From Tolypothrix bouteillei VB521301 (GTDB taxonomy: Bacteria; Cyanobacteriota; Cyanobacteriia; Cyanobacteriales; Nostocaceae), in contig NZ_JHEG04000001.1 of the NCBI RefSeq assembly GCF_000760695.4, positions 6,986,405 through 7,030,467 of the forward strand: 44,063 nt of DNA, read 5' to 3'. Both the position numbers and the translations under genes were made by a program. Positions 8,067-16,331 of this stretch are shown here, piece by piece. Below the pieces are notes generated by a model. The model saw only the letters and a program-made list of their open reading frames with translations. It was not told the origin of the DNA and did no database searches. Every line of letters begins with the position of its first letter. Position 1 is the first letter of the stretch.

Positions 8067-8393
8067 CTACCGATTAAGCCGTTTGAAATGTTCCTCACCC
8101 CATTTGCAGAGTGCGCTTAAAACAGGTTCGAGACTTCTACCGTAATCAGTAAACGAATACTCAACTTTAGGAGGCACATCCGAATAAATGTTCCGATTCA
8201 CAATCGCATCTTTTTCCAGTTCGCGAAGTTGTTGTATTAGCATTTTCTCTGTGATTTCAGGTATTAATCGCTTGAGTTCACTGAAGCGTCTTGCTCGATC
8301 TTTCAAGTGCCACAAAATCAAAATCTTCCACTTACCGCCCAAAACTTTGAGCGTGGTTTGCACAAACACGGTACCTTCCGTCTGTTCTGACAT
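8067..8393 (-). CDS. HxlR-family winged-helix transcriptional regulator
   Basis: 108 aa, the normal family size. The signature is clear: VLGGKWKILILWHL, RRFSELKRLIPEITEKMLIQQLRELEKDAIVNR, then VEYSFTDYGRSLEPVLSALCKWGEEH. HxlR proteins bind DNA as dimers and often repress adjacent oxidoreductase genes in response to electrophiles, oxidants or aldehydes. The N-terminal redox Cys used by YodB and HypR is absent; the only Cys lies near the C-terminus (residue 96). It is divergent from the SDR gene at 8511, with a perfect inverted repeat between them at 8418-8439, so it probably controls both that gene and itself. Confidence 0.9.
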   Translation of the reverse strand: MSEQTEGTVFVQTTLKVLGGKWKILILWHLKDRARRFSELKRLIPEITEKMLIQQLRELEKDAIVNRNIYSDVPPKVEYSFTDYGRSLEPVLSALCKWGEEHFKRLNR

Positions 8394-8417
8394 CTGTGCC
8401 TCCTTAAGGACTCATAG

Positions 8418-8439
8418 GTACTTACAAAAAAGTAAGTAC
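8418..8439. promoter_or_regulatory. Candidate HxlR operator (perfect inverted repeat)
   Basis: GTACTTAC (8418-8425), six A residues, GTAAGTAC (8432-8439): 8-bp arms with exact symmetry, 25 bp upstream of the HxlR start and 71 bp upstream of the SDR start. Known HxlR-type operators (YodB, HypR class) are inverted repeats with a TACT...AGTA type core, and this fits that shape. Binding is inferred from position and symmetry. Confidence 0.65.
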
Positions 8440-8510
8440 TTCCAAAAAAAACAGTATACGTTTATCTTGGAATTTGTTTAACCACCATCTGCTATTGGAC
8501 AGCAAATTCT

Positions 8511-9245
8511 ATGTCATCTTTGCAAGGAAAAGTCGCTATTGTCACCGGTTCATCACGCGGGATTGGAAGAGCAATTGCTGAACGTTTAGGACGAGATGGA
8601 GCAAAAGTAGTCGTCACCTACGCCGGATATCAGAATAAGGCGGAGGAAGTTGTCTCAGCGATTGAAGCAAGTGGTTCAGAGGCAATTGCTGTACAACTCA
8701 ACGTCAGAGAAATTGAAGACGTTCGCAGCCTCTTTCGGAAAACACTAGATCGTTTCGGTAAGTTAGACATACTGGTAAACAATGCTGCCGGAAAAAATAT
8801 TTTCCAACCCACTGCTGAGATGACTGAAGAAGAATATAATAGTATGTTCGATATCACCAGAGGCGTTTACTTTGCTCTGCAAGAAGCAGCAAAGCATATG
8901 GCAGATGGAGGTCGGATTATCAGTATTTCTACTAGTGGCACAGCGATGGCTATTCCAACAGGAGGTGCCTATGCAGGTAGTAAAGCAGCGATCGAGCAAT
9001 TTAGTGCAGGATTAGCAAAAGAACTGGGTGTACGTGGAATTACGGTAAATACTGTATCTCCGGGAGTCACAGGCACCGACGGTTTGGTCTTGGAGCAAGC
9101 ACAGGTCGAGCAGTTGATTGCACAAACACCTCTTGGGCGGCTTGGACAGCCTGCTGATATTGCTGATGTAGTAGCTATGCTAATTTCAGAGGATGCACGC
9201 TGGATAACGGGACAGCATATTCGAGCTAACGGCGGTATTGTGTGA
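8511..9245 (+). CDS. SDR-family NAD(P)-dependent oxidoreductase
   Basis: 244 aa, a classical short-chain dehydrogenase/reductase. The Rossmann glycine motif is TGSSRGIG (residues 12-19), followed by NNAAG (90-94). The catalytic residues are Ser140 (in ISIST), Tyr154 and Lys158 (YAGSK), and the PG motif (TVSPGVTGTDG) is present. It ends in the common ITGQHIRANGG. It is cytosolic, probably NADP(H)-dependent, and 3-oxoacyl-ACP-reductase-like, but substrate cannot be assigned from sequence. It is divergent from an HxlR regulator, which suggests inducible expression in response to a reactive carbonyl or oxidant (inferred). Confidence 0.88.
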   Translation: MSSLQGKVAIVTGSSRGIGRAIAERLGRDGAKVVVTYAGYQNKAEEVVSAIEASGSEAIAVQLNVREIEDVRSLFRKTLDRFGKLDILVNNAAGKNIFQPTAEMTEEEYNSMFDITRGVYFALQEAAKHMADGGRIISISTSGTAMAIPTGGAYAGSKAAIEQFSAGLAKELGVRGITVNTVSPGVTGTDGLVLEQAQVEQLIAQTPLGRLGQPADIADVVAMLISEDARWITGQHIRANGGIV

Positions 9246-9266
9246 AAGATAAAGTCTTTAAAAGCT

Positions 9267-9487
9267 ATGCAAACCTACCAAGAACAGCGATATGACTCGC
9301 CTGAAGAATATTTACAACGAGAAGAAATTGCCGAGTAAAAGAGTGAGTATATTGACGGTCTAATCATTCCTATAGCGGGTCGCTTTGTGAATATAACGAA
9401 GAAGATGAGAGTATAAATTTTACCTCAATTCCGTTTCAGATTTCCTTAGCAGATGTCTACAACGAGGCGGAATTTCAAGCTTTGTAG
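9267..9487 (+). pseudogene. Broken Uma2-family (DUF820) endonuclease-like gene
   Basis: From ATG 9267 the frame reads MQTYQEQRYDSPEEYLQREEIAE, a stop, then KSEYIDGLIIPIAG, which is the N-terminus of Uma2 proteins (family norm EYKSEYIDG, so TAC changed to TAA). After about 95 bp it switches frame and reads SLCEYNEEDESINFTSIP then FQISLADVYNEAEFQAL and a stop, the usual Uma2 C-terminus. The central ~110 residues with the PD-(D/E)XK core are deleted. It is non-functional. The remaining bases to 9589 hold nothing recognisable. Confidence 0.7.
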
Positions 9488-9589
9488 AAACATAAATTTT
9501 GCCTCTGTATCTACTGTGGTTCATTCCTGCGATCGCAGAGTTAAAAAAATTCTCTTGCTACAAGCTAACAAGTAGATGCATTCCCTTCT

Positions 9590-9952
9590 TTATCCCAACG
9601 TCAGTATTTCTGCTTGATAATTAGCAGTTAAGGGTAGAATCTTGAGCCACTCTGAACCCAACAAAACTTCCGTCAGTTCTTCACCTGCACAAACAGGAAC
9701 TTCATATGCTTGTCCATCTAAAAGTACTTTGCCTGCGTAAATATCAAACCTTGATTCTCCCTGTGCGGTTTGCATTTTTTCTTTACGTATAAAATCCCAA
9801 TCAAAGCTCTCCAGATCTTGTTTGTTCATTGCTAGAAAGCCTGTGAAACCAGTATCTAACATAGCATCCACAGGCAAGTTCAAACAATCTGTATTCAGCA
9901 ATTCAATTTCAAAAAATAGCTGTCCTTGTTCGCCAAACATACCTTGAATCAT
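9590..9952 (-). CDS. Clan AA retropepsin-like aspartic protease
   Basis: 120 aa. The active-site motif DTGFTGFL lies at about residues 32-39 (AMLDTGFTGFLAM), preceded by beta strands and followed by VLLGSEWLKILPL, as in single-domain retropepsin-like (clan AA) proteins frequent in cyanobacteria. These are predicted to work as dimers, each contributing one Asp. Its ATG overlaps the TGA of the upstream partner gene by 4 bp (ATGA, 9949-9952), showing translational coupling. Two-gene units like this resemble toxin-antitoxin layouts, but substrate and role are not established. Confidence 0.8.
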   Translation of the reverse strand: MIQGMFGEQGQLFFEIELLNTDCLNLPVDAMLDTGFTGFLAMNKQDLESFDWDFIRKEKMQTAQGESRFDIYAGKVLLDGQAYEVPVCAGEELTEVLLGSEWLKILPLTANYQAEILTLG

Positions 9953-10269
9953 ATTCTGCCTGTAGCTCCAGTTTCATTGAGGCGGAACATAAAATGGATA
10001 GAGTTTGGATGCTTCTGACAAGCTTTCTTGGTAGCAGTTTCTTTGTCTTCATCAATGAAATAATCACCGCTATCTGGCTCAACAGCTATGTACCAGCCAG
10101 AATATTGCTCAATAAGCTCGGAACGGACTCGCTCAAAAATTGACCAACACCGTTGATAAAATATTTCATCTTCTGCTTTACGTTTAGTAACTTCTTCTAA
10201 TGGTATGGTAATTTCAGGAAATATTCGTCCCCGACGACGTACAGGTTGTTGTGATGTTGTTTCACTCAT
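9949..10269 (-). CDS. Small conserved partner of the retropepsin-like protease
   Basis: 106 aa from ATG 10269 (an in-frame ATG at 10284 is the alternative; neither has a good ribosome site). It has a basic N-terminus (PVRRRGRIFPEITIPLEEV), a helical middle (FYQRCWSIFERVRSELIEQY) and a compact WYIAVEPDSGDYFIDEDKETATKKACQKHP segment ending in FMFRLNETGATGRI. The W-IAVEP-SGDYFI-D motif is common in small cyanobacterial proteins encoded just upstream of clan AA proteases. It has no Cys-rich or membrane segment. It may be substrate, inhibitor or antitoxin of the protease (inference). Confidence 0.7.
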   Translation of the reverse strand: MSETTSQQPVRRRGRIFPEITIPLEEVTKRKAEDEIFYQRCWSIFERVRSELIEQYSGWYIAVEPDSGDYFIDEDKETATKKACQKHPNSIHFMFRLNETGATGRI

Positions 10270-10344
10270 ATATGGTAAATTCATTAAACAATAGTATTTT
10301 AATACTACTTGAAAAGCTGTACAAATCTACTAAAAATCAAACTA

Positions 10345-10885
10345 TAAGGTTCAGTTAACAATATCTAAATCCTTGAAGATCCCCCCAACCCCCCTTAAAA
10401 AGGGGGGCTAAGATACTTAAAAGTCCGCCAATTCATCGGGGGATTTAGAGGGATCTAGAAAATTAGGAGGCTGAACAGATAGGCGTGAAAACACGCCCCA
10501 GGGAGAGGGAGCATCCCAATTTGGAAACAATACGCTTTGCGATGTTCGTAATCACGTCTATACAAACGCTCGTCCCTTCGGGTTCGCCCTCCCTTGTTCG
10601 CCAGTCGCCAGGGAAACCCGCCTATGGCACGAAAGTGCCACGCTGCGCTATCAGAGCTGGACTCACCACCTACGTGGACTTTTTATTAAGTCCGCGCAGG
10701 CGGACTTAGTTTGTATAGCCGAGGCAGCGCGTTGCGGAGAGAAGTTGCGGCTTGGGGGTTTCCCCCAATAGCAAACTTCGGAGGGTTCCCCCCGTTGAAG
10801 CGCCTGCCGTCCAGAATTCTATTCTGAGGGCATTTTGTCAAAACGGGATGCTCCCCCAGGGGGATCGAGTCTTATCTGAACCGTA
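10345..10885. repeat. Composite repeat region between genes (about 700 bp without a gene)
   Basis: The 10285-10979 gap holds stacked repeats. At 10345 the motif GGTTCAGTTAACAATAT starts an element also found at 16086. It contains a CCCCCCTTAAAAAGGGGGG hairpin near 10392-10410. GGGAGCATCCC at 10507-10517 is inverted at 10845-10855. Positions about 10555-10735 hold the GGGTTCGCC/AAACCCGCC/CCGCGCAGGCGGAC family seen at the window start. CTGAACC near 10877 is inverted relative to the left GGTTCAG. A short direct repeat ACTATAAGG lies outside both ends and may be a target duplication. A plus-strand frame here is only repeat sequence. Confidence 0.55.
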
Positions 10886-10979
10886 TTGAACTATAAGGAT
10901 GGTTTTTGTCCTCACCCGCTTTACAAGCGCAAACAGCCCTCTCTCCCTGTGAGGAAAAAGGATTGGGGGTGAGATTTTC

Positions 10980-11432
10980 TTACGCCAAACTACTTGCTTG
11001 TTCTCTCTTTTCCAAGTTTCTCAACGCTGCTTTTGCTGCTTCTAAATCGTAAGAAAAAGGTCGCTTTTGTGGAATATAATCTCGTTCAATAGGTGGTTTG
11101 TGACGCAATAACGCATTCACCAAAACAACGGGTTCCGAACTCAAATTTATGGCTCCATGTAGAACACCTGGTGGAATAACGACCATGACAGGATGGTCTT
11201 CACTTAAAGGAATATACTGATACTGCTTGTCAAGCATAGTTACAATGACAAACTTACCTTTAACAACTAATAGTTGGTCGGTATGTGTTTTATGAACAAA
11301 TAAATCATCTATTGTATTGGGTGGAATCTGTACCAGCATAGTTTCATCACTGGCTTGTGCTGTAAAAAAGTGCAACATTCCGCCTTTGCTGGATTCTAAC
11401 TTGCGGATTTCTATCCCCCGGTATTTACTCAT
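10980..11432 (-). CDS. Cupin-domain protein (RmlC-like fold)
   Basis: 150 aa. The single beta-barrel cupin core spans about residues 20-115: NTIDDLFVHKTHTDQLLVVKG is the first cupin motif region and VMVVIPPGVLHGAINLSSEPVVLVN the second, with IPPGVLHG typical. The sequence resembles dTDP-4-dehydrorhamnose 3,5-epimerase-like and sugar-nucleotide isomerase cupins, but without clear catalytic His/Tyr assignment an epimerase call is not safe. The C-terminal tail (YDLEAAKAALRNLEKREQ) is helical. It lies downstream of pgi on the same strand, with a palindromic hairpin between, so it probably has its own promoter. Cytosolic. Confidence 0.7.
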   Translation of the reverse strand: MSKYRGIEIRKLESSKGGMLHFFTAQASDETMLVQIPPNTIDDLFVHKTHTDQLLVVKGKFVIVTMLDKQYQYIPLSEDHPVMVVIPPGVLHGAINLSSEPVVLVNALLRHKPPIERDYIPQKRPFSYDLEAAKAALRNLEKREQASSLA

Positions 11433-11571
11433 TTGAATATCCTAAAAAAGCATTTAAGATTAAAGGTTTACGTTCAATCTTAAATGCTCTACATTAAAAA
11501 AATGTTACTTTTACAACAAAAAAGGCACAAGATGTGATATGTGAAGCTTCCAATATCGGTATGACTATCTC

Positions 11572-11594
11572 CCCGACTTCTTGAAGAAGTCGGG
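11572..11594 (-). terminator. Hairpin downstream of pgi
   Basis: CCCGACTTCT (11572-11581), loop TGA, AGAAGTCGGG (11585-11594): a perfect 10-bp stem 13 bp past the pgi stop. No U tract follows on the minus strand. The same CCCGACTTCTTGAAGAAGTCGGG palindrome is widely dispersed in cyanobacteria, so it may be a repeat doubling as a terminator or mRNA-end stabiliser. Confidence 0.5.
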
Positions 11595-11607
11595 AATGTA
11601 GACCAAC

Positions 11608-13194
11608 TCAGGCGAGAGAAACTTTTAAACTGCTGGGTTGTCCGAGGTTACCTTCTAGCACTACACCACGCTGATTTGTATGTAAATGTCGCAAAATCTT
11701 GTAAATGGCTTCCACTTGGTCGGATGCACCTGCTTTAGCAGCTATTTCTTCTACAGAAAGGGCTGCTGTTTCATTTTGCAGGACTTCCACAACTCGTTTT
11801 TGCAATTCAAGAATTGTAGCGGCTGCTTTTTTCCCGGCTTCTACCCCTGGTTGATGGTAGGCGTTGATGCCAACTAAGCTGGCATAATAACCAATAGCGC
11901 GATCGTATAAGGCGATCAATGCACCCACTGTACGGGAGTTGACTTGGGGAATGGTGACTGTAATTGAATCTCTCTGGTTTTCATACAGCGCTTGGCGGGT
12001 TCCTTGGAGAAAACCGGATAAGTAATCGCCTGCTGTGATTCCGGGTTCTAATTCTGGAGATGAACCTTTGCGGTCTTCCAAAACTTCAATAAAAGTCACA
12101 AAAAAGTTTGGTACACCGTCACGCAACTGCTGAACGTAAGCGTGTTGGTCGGTGGAACCTTTGTTACCGTAAACGGCTATTCCTTGGTGGACGACATTTC
12201 CTTCCAAGTCCTTTTCCTTACCCAAGGATTCCATCACTAGCTGTTGCAAGTAGCGACTGAATAAAAGCAAGCTGTCCTTATAAGGTAGGACAACCATGTC
12301 TTTTTCTCCGCGTCCATTGCCTACAGCGTACCAAGACAACGCTAACAATGCAGCTGGGTTCTTTTTCAAATCGGGTACTCGGGTGGCATCATCCATCTCT
12401 TTTGCCCCCTCTAGCATTGCTTGAATATCAATTCCTTGCAATGCTGCTGGTACAAGCCCTACCGCTGACATCTCGGAAGTTCTTCCTCCTACCCAGTCAA
12501 ACATGGGGAATCTAGCCAGCCAGTTTTCAGATTTTGCTTGTTCGTCTAGCTTACTCCCTGGCATGGTGATGGCGATCGCATACTGGGTAAAGTCCAAATT
12601 TTGTCCGGCGTAAGCTTTCTTGACTTCGAGCATGCCATTGCGGGGTTCTGGAGTTCCCCCAGACTTAGAAATTACTAGTACTAAAGTACTAGCCAAGCGA
12701 TTTCTCACTTGAGTTAAGATGCGGTCAATTCCTGCTGGATCGGTATTATCGATAAAGTGAATTGCCAGTGGTGGGAAGTCTGGGGCCAAGGCTTCAGCAA
12801 CGAATTCAGGACCCAAGGCAGAACCACCTATACCAATGGAGATAATATCGGTGAAGCGGGGAGCTTTTGGGGGATGAATTCCACCTGTATGAATTTTATC
12901 AGCAAAATCCTTGATTTGCTCAATTGTATCGACAATTTCTTGGGTTAGCTCTGGATAAGGCGCTAAATCCGGATTTCTCAGCCAATAATGCCCAACCATC
13001 CGGTTTTCATCTGGATTGGCGATCGCACCCTTCTCAAGTTCCGCCATATCCGCAAAAGCTTTTTCAAACTTCGGCTGTAACTTCTCGACAAAGGCATCGT
13101 CAAAGCGCATCCGGCTAACATCTAAGTACAAGCCCAATCCTTCATGGAAATACAACCATTGCTGGTATCGCTGCCAAAGTGCCGTAGCGTCCAT
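11608..13194 (-). CDS. pgi: Glucose-6-phosphate isomerase
   Basis: 528 aa, the cyanobacterial length. It interconverts glucose-6-phosphate and fructose-6-phosphate in the cytosol, linking the Calvin cycle, glycogen turnover and the oxidative pentose phosphate pathway. The two SIS domains are visible: [18 protein letters not shown] with a following [10 protein letters not shown], and [16 protein letters not shown]. Later come [15 protein letters not shown], the [12 protein letters not shown] segment with the active-site His, and near the C-terminus [29 protein letters not shown] with the conserved Lys. A C-terminal ~60-residue winged-helix-like extension ([24 protein letters not shown]) is normal for cyanobacterial enzymes. 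No defect is seen. It is separated from the cupin gene by a hairpin. Confidence 0.95.
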   Translation of the reverse strand: MDATALWQRYQQWLYFHEGLGLYLDVSRMRFDDAFVEKLQPKFEKAFADMAELEKGAIANPDENRMVGHYWLRNPDLAPYPELTQEIVDTIEQIKDFADKIHTGGIHPPKAPRFTDIISIGIGGSALGPEFVAEALAPDFPPLAIHFIDNTDPAGIDRILTQVRNRLASTLVLVISKSGGTPEPRNGMLEVKKAYAGQNLDFTQYAIAITMPGSKLDEQAKSENWLARFPMFDWVGGRTSEMSAVGLVPAALQGIDIQAMLEGAKEMDDATRVPDLKKNPAALLALSWYAVGNGRGEKDMVVLPYKDSLLLFSRYLQQLVMESLGKEKDLEGNVVHQGIAVYGNKGSTDQHAYVQQLRDGVPNFFVTFIEVLEDRKGSSPELEPGITAGDYLSGFLQGTRQALYENQRDSITVTIPQVNSRTVGALIALYDRAIGYYASLVGINAYHQPGVEAGKKAAATILELQKRVVEVLQNETAALSVEEIAAKAGASDQVEAIYKILRHLHTNQRGVVLEGNLGQPSSLKVSLA

Positions 13195-13299
13195 AGGGAG
13201 ATCTCAAGTAAAGTGATTTTCAAAAACAAGTTTAAGCCAAGGTGCTCTCGTTCCTCGGTCTCTCTTATACAGTTTTAAGTGTTTGCCCAACTCTATAGC

Positions 13300-13557
13300 T
13301 TAAACATCTGGCATGGGTATGACCCTAAGGAACTTGACAATTTCCCCTTTAACCTCTAATCCTATCAAATAATCATCTACAGTAAAACGGTAAAAAATCC
13401 CCTCGCTGTCAATCTGGCGCATCTCTGGCAAACAGTGCAGCAGCCCTTTATTAGCAAATTCAATAAAAACAAAATCATAAACCCGCTGGTATGCTGCAGG
13501 TTCTAAACTCTTAAGATCTTTTAAAAAAGACCTTGCATAGCGGACTTCTATTCTCAC
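13300..13557 (-). CDS. RelE/ParE-family toxin
   Basis: 85 aa. The RelE fold pattern is clear: MRIEVRYARSFLKDLKSLEP, YQRVYDFVF, then IFYRFTVDDYLIGLEVKGEIVKFLRVIPM. In the family this is a ribosome-dependent mRNA interferase or a gyrase-type toxin that slows growth when its antitoxin is lost. The upstream 65-aa gene ends 27 bp before this start on the same strand and is its likely antitoxin. No frame damage is visible, so the pair may be active. Confidence 0.8.
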   Translation of the reverse strand: MRIEVRYARSFLKDLKSLEPAAYQRVYDFVFIEFANKGLLHCLPEMRQIDSEGIFYRFTVDDYLIGLEVKGEIVKFLRVIPMPDV

Positions 13558-13584
13558 AAATCATTACCCACTCATTACCGTCAT

Positions 13585-13782
13585 TTATGAAAAAATCAAC
13601 AGTCGCAACGCTTCTTCATGGGTTAGAGTATCCCAAGGCTGCTGAGATCGCTTAACTTCTTGTATGGCTTTTAGCATATAAAAGTCACAATGCCTTGCGT
13701 GTACCAAACTCCAAAAACTCTCCAAATCCTCATCCGCCAACTGCTCAATTAAATGATGTATCCTAATTCGCAACAAATTCAT
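13585..13782 (-). CDS. Probable antitoxin of the RelE-type pair
   Basis: 65 aa from ATG 13782; a GTG at 13800 in frame is the alternative. It is largely helical (RIRIHHLIEQLADEDLESFWSLVHARHCDFYMLKAIQEV) with a C-terminal region rich in Leu and Arg. Antitoxins with LI.QL.D.DL.S.W type sequences commonly precede RelE toxins in cyanobacteria. It is assigned mainly by position: first gene, short spacing, same strand, matching size. No ribbon-helix-helix motif is obvious. Confidence 0.65.
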   Translation of the reverse strand: MNLLRIRIHHLIEQLADEDLESFWSLVHARHCDFYMLKAIQEVKRSQQPWDTLTHEEALRLLIFS

Positions 13783-14020
13783 ATGTTTTACCCCAACCAC
13801 AGTCCATTATAGTGTTCCCATAACAATGGCAATGCTTAACACATTTGGTTAATGGTCAATGGTTAGTGGTTAATGGTTAGCCAGTAATAATGGTTACTTT
13901 GTTACGAGCAACAACCAGCCAGCGACAAAGTGAGTAACTTCCAACCACTTACGATGATAGGGAAGACACCTGTCCTACACCACCAACCACCAACAACTAA
14001 CAACGAACACCTAAGTTCCT

Positions 14021-15151
14021 ATGGCAGAATACCTAGTTTTTCTCACAATTTCTTCGTCAATTTTTGCTTTGTTCAGTTTGGGGCTGAACTTACAGTGGGG
14101 TTTTACAGGCTTAATTAATTTTGGTCATGTCGCCTTTATGACATTAGGCGCTTACACCACTATACTGTTAACCCTTAAGGGTATCCCCATTATCCTCTCA
14201 GCGATAATTGGATCTGTTATTGCTGCGATGTTGGGACTCATCATCGGTTTTTCGACTTTGCGCTTGCGGGAAGATTATTTAGCAATTGTCACTATCGGTG
14301 TTGGCGAGCTGATTCGATTGGTAGTCAATAACCAGGATTTACCTGTGGGCGACCAATGGAGATCTGGTGCTTTTGGTGTACAAAGTTATCCCATCCCGCT
14401 AGCAACTTTTGCACCCAATTTATTGATCAGACTTTTGATGATTGCACTGTTAACCCTGCTTGCTGCTATCTCTTTATGGCAGTTATGGCGATGGATTCGC
14501 GCTTCTCAGGTCACACACGCCGATTCCAATAGAGTAACAGTTAAAAAACAAGAATTTATCTCTCGTCTCATCGTAGGAATTTTCTTGGTACTGTTAATAG
14601 CAGTCATTTATATTTCTGGTGTTATTAAATTGTATGATTACGATCCAAAAGCAGGTTTAATGCTGCTATCACTTATAGTTTTAGCTTTTGTATTCTGGCG
14701 GTTGGAAATTTTGGTGCGGTCTCCTTGGGGTCGCATTCTTAAAGCTATCCGCGAAGATGAAGAAATTCCCAAAGCACTGGGAAAAAACGTTTTCTGGTAT
14801 AAAGTACAATCCCTCATGTTAGGAGGTGCGATCGCAGGGATTTCTGGTGCTTTTATTGCATGGCAACTTGCTGCAATTTATCCCAATAATTTTGAACCGC
14901 AAGAAACTTTTAACGCTTGGATTATGGTCATTCTTGGCGGTTCTGGCAGCAATCTCGGGACAATCCTTGGCGCAGTCATTTACTTTATTTACTATGAAGG
15001 AACTCGTAATTTAGATCGAATCATTCCCCTAGATTCAGATCGATTGAGTGCGCTTCGTATCATGATTATTGGTCTCCTTCTGATGCTACTGATGATTTGG
15101 CGTCCTCAAGGTATCTTAGGGAAAAAGGAGGAACTTACCCTTGGTAAATAA
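14021..15151 (+). CDS. natD: Branched-chain/neutral amino-acid ABC transporter permease, LivM/NatD-like
   Basis: 376 aa with about nine hydrophobic segments. The LivM family signature is present: LGLNLQWGFTGLINFGHVAFMTLGAYTT near the N-terminus, FSTLRLREDYLAIVTIGVGELIRL, and the EAA-like loop SPWGRILKAIREDEEIPKALGKN, followed by IMVILGGSGSNLGTILGAVIYF. It forms the inner-membrane channel with a LivH-like partner and supports high-affinity amino-acid uptake, in cyanobacteria the N-I (NatABCDE) system. Its 3' end overlaps the start of the ATPase gene by 11 bp. The gene symbol rests on family resemblance and the neighbour. Confidence 0.85.
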   Translation: MAEYLVFLTISSSIFALFSLGLNLQWGFTGLINFGHVAFMTLGAYTTILLTLKGIPIILSAIIGSVIAAMLGLIIGFSTLRLREDYLAIVTIGVGELIRLVVNNQDLPVGDQWRSGAFGVQSYPIPLATFAPNLLIRLLMIALLTLLAAISLWQLWRWIRASQVTHADSNRVTVKKQEFISRLIVGIFLVLLIAVIYISGVIKLYDYDPKAGLMLLSLIVLAFVFWRLEILVRSPWGRILKAIREDEEIPKALGKNVFWYKVQSLMLGGAIAGISGAFIAWQLAAIYPNNFEPQETFNAWIMVILGGSGSNLGTILGAVIYFIYYEGTRNLDRIIPLDSDRLSALRIMIIGLLLMLLMIWRPQGILGKKEELTLGK

Positions 15152-15926
15152 AGAGCCATCCCAAATTCAATTACTATCAGCCACCGGGCTTTGTAAAAGC
15201 TTTGGCGGTATTCGAGCAGTTGATAATGCTGAAATTCATGCAGCCGGTGGTGGTATCACTGGCTTAATTGGTCCTAACGGTGCTGGCAAAACAACCTTAT
15301 TTAACTTACTCTCAAACTTTATCCGCCCAGATAAAGGACGGGTGATTTTTGATGGAGAACCCATTCAGCACTTGCAGCCATATCAAATTGCCAGTGCTGG
15401 TATGGTACGAACTTTTCAGGTAGCCAGAACGCTGTCGCGTCTGTCAGTGCTGGAAAATATGCTGCTAGCAGCGCAAAAACAAACGGGCGAAAACTTTTGG
15501 CAAGTGCAATTCCAACAACACAAAATCGCTCAAGAACAAAAAGAACTAAAAGAACGAGCCATGTTCTTGTTAGAATCTGTAGGTTTGGCACATAAAGCAC
15601 AGGACTACGCAGGGGGTTTATCCGGCGGACAACGCAAGCTGCTAGAAATGGGAAGAGCACTGATGACTAATCCCAAGTTAATTTTGCTTGACGAACCAGC
15701 AGCTGGCGTGAATCCCAGATTGATTGATGACATTTGCGATCGCATTGCTTCTTGGAACAAAGCAGGGATGACATTTCTAATTATTGAGCATAATATGGAC
15801 GTCATCATGTCCTTGTGCGATCGCGTTTGGGTGCTTGCAGAAGGAAAAAATTTGGCTGATGGAACACCACAAGAAATTCAAAACAATTCAAAAGTTTTAG
15901 AAGCTTACCTCGGAAAATCGGCTTGA
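15141..15926 (+). CDS. natA: Amino-acid ABC transporter ATP-binding protein, LivG/NatA-like
   Basis: 261 aa. Walker A is GPNGAGKTT, the signature LSGGQ, Walker B LILLDEPAAGV, and the switch His is in LIIEHNMDV. AGMVRTFQVARTLSRLSVLENM and VNPRLIDDI are typical of LivG proteins. The start is TTG 15141, inside the permease gene, with a strong GGAGG at 15127-15131; this spacing decides the start. It couples ATP hydrolysis to amino-acid import with the NatD-like permease upstream. The LivH-like permease, the second ATPase (LivF/NatE) and the binding protein are not in the window, as is usual for scattered nat genes. Confidence 0.88.
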   Translation: MVNKEPSQIQLLSATGLCKSFGGIRAVDNAEIHAAGGGITGLIGPNGAGKTTLFNLLSNFIRPDKGRVIFDGEPIQHLQPYQIASAGMVRTFQVARTLSRLSVLENMLLAAQKQTGENFWQVQFQQHKIAQEQKELKERAMFLLESVGLAHKAQDYAGGLSGGQRKLLEMGRALMTNPKLILLDEPAAGVNPRLIDDICDRIASWNKAGMTFLIIEHNMDVIMSLCDRVWVLAEGKNLADGTPQEIQNNSKVLEAYLGKSA

Positions 15927-16079
15927 AAGAAATTTTGGATTAACCGATTTTGCATTTGAATCGCTGTACCCAACTTCTTGTAGGATACAAAATCGCGAAT
16001 GAAAAGGGGTCATTTTGCTGAGTAGATCTGAATTGTCTGTCTCGTTTCCAATCAATGTGATGGATCGTTAGCTCTTGAA

Positions 16080-16170
16080 CCAATACGGTTCAGTTAACAA
16101 TATTTAATCCTTGAAGATTCCCGAACCGCCCGATCGCGCATGGGGGCTTTATTCCTCCCAATTCATCGCT
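16080..16170 (+). repeat. Truncated copy of the GGTTCAGTTAACAATAT repeat
   Basis: CAATACGGTTCAGTTAACAA begins an element matching 10345 onward (then TTAATCCTTGAAGAT), followed by a diverged CCC/GGG hairpin segment and CCAATTCATCG. At that point similarity to the 10345 copy stops and the MITE-like element at 16172 begins, which suggests the second element truncated the first. The rest of the 15927-16079 gap shows no gene. Confidence 0.55.
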
Positions 16171-16171
16171 G

Positions 16172-16310
16172 CGGTGGTGTACACAAGTGTTATGTAGTGC
16201 ATTCATTGCGGTTTCGATCCCCCCTAACCCCCCTTAAAAAAGGGGGGAACTTCATTTCAATTCTCCCTTTTCACAATGTTTCATCTCTTTTATAAAGATC
16301 TGTACACCAC
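16172..16310 (+). mobile_element. MITE-like element, copy A
   Basis: About 140 bp bounded by terminal inverted repeats: CGGTGGTGTACA at the left and TGTACACCAC at the right. The interior holds GATCCCCCCTAACCCCCC with a CCCCCCTT-A5-AAGGGGGG type hairpin. It matches, in the opposite orientation, the element at 17945-18086 over nearly its full length with scattered differences. No ORF lies inside, as expected for a non-autonomous element moved by a transposase elsewhere. A clear target duplication was not seen. Confidence 0.7.
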
Positions 16311-16331
16311 AGTAGCTCTTAAACTGAAATT

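Noticed and set aside
10485..10709. Plus-strand 74-codon frame
   Set aside because: It lies wholly within dispersed repeat sequence.
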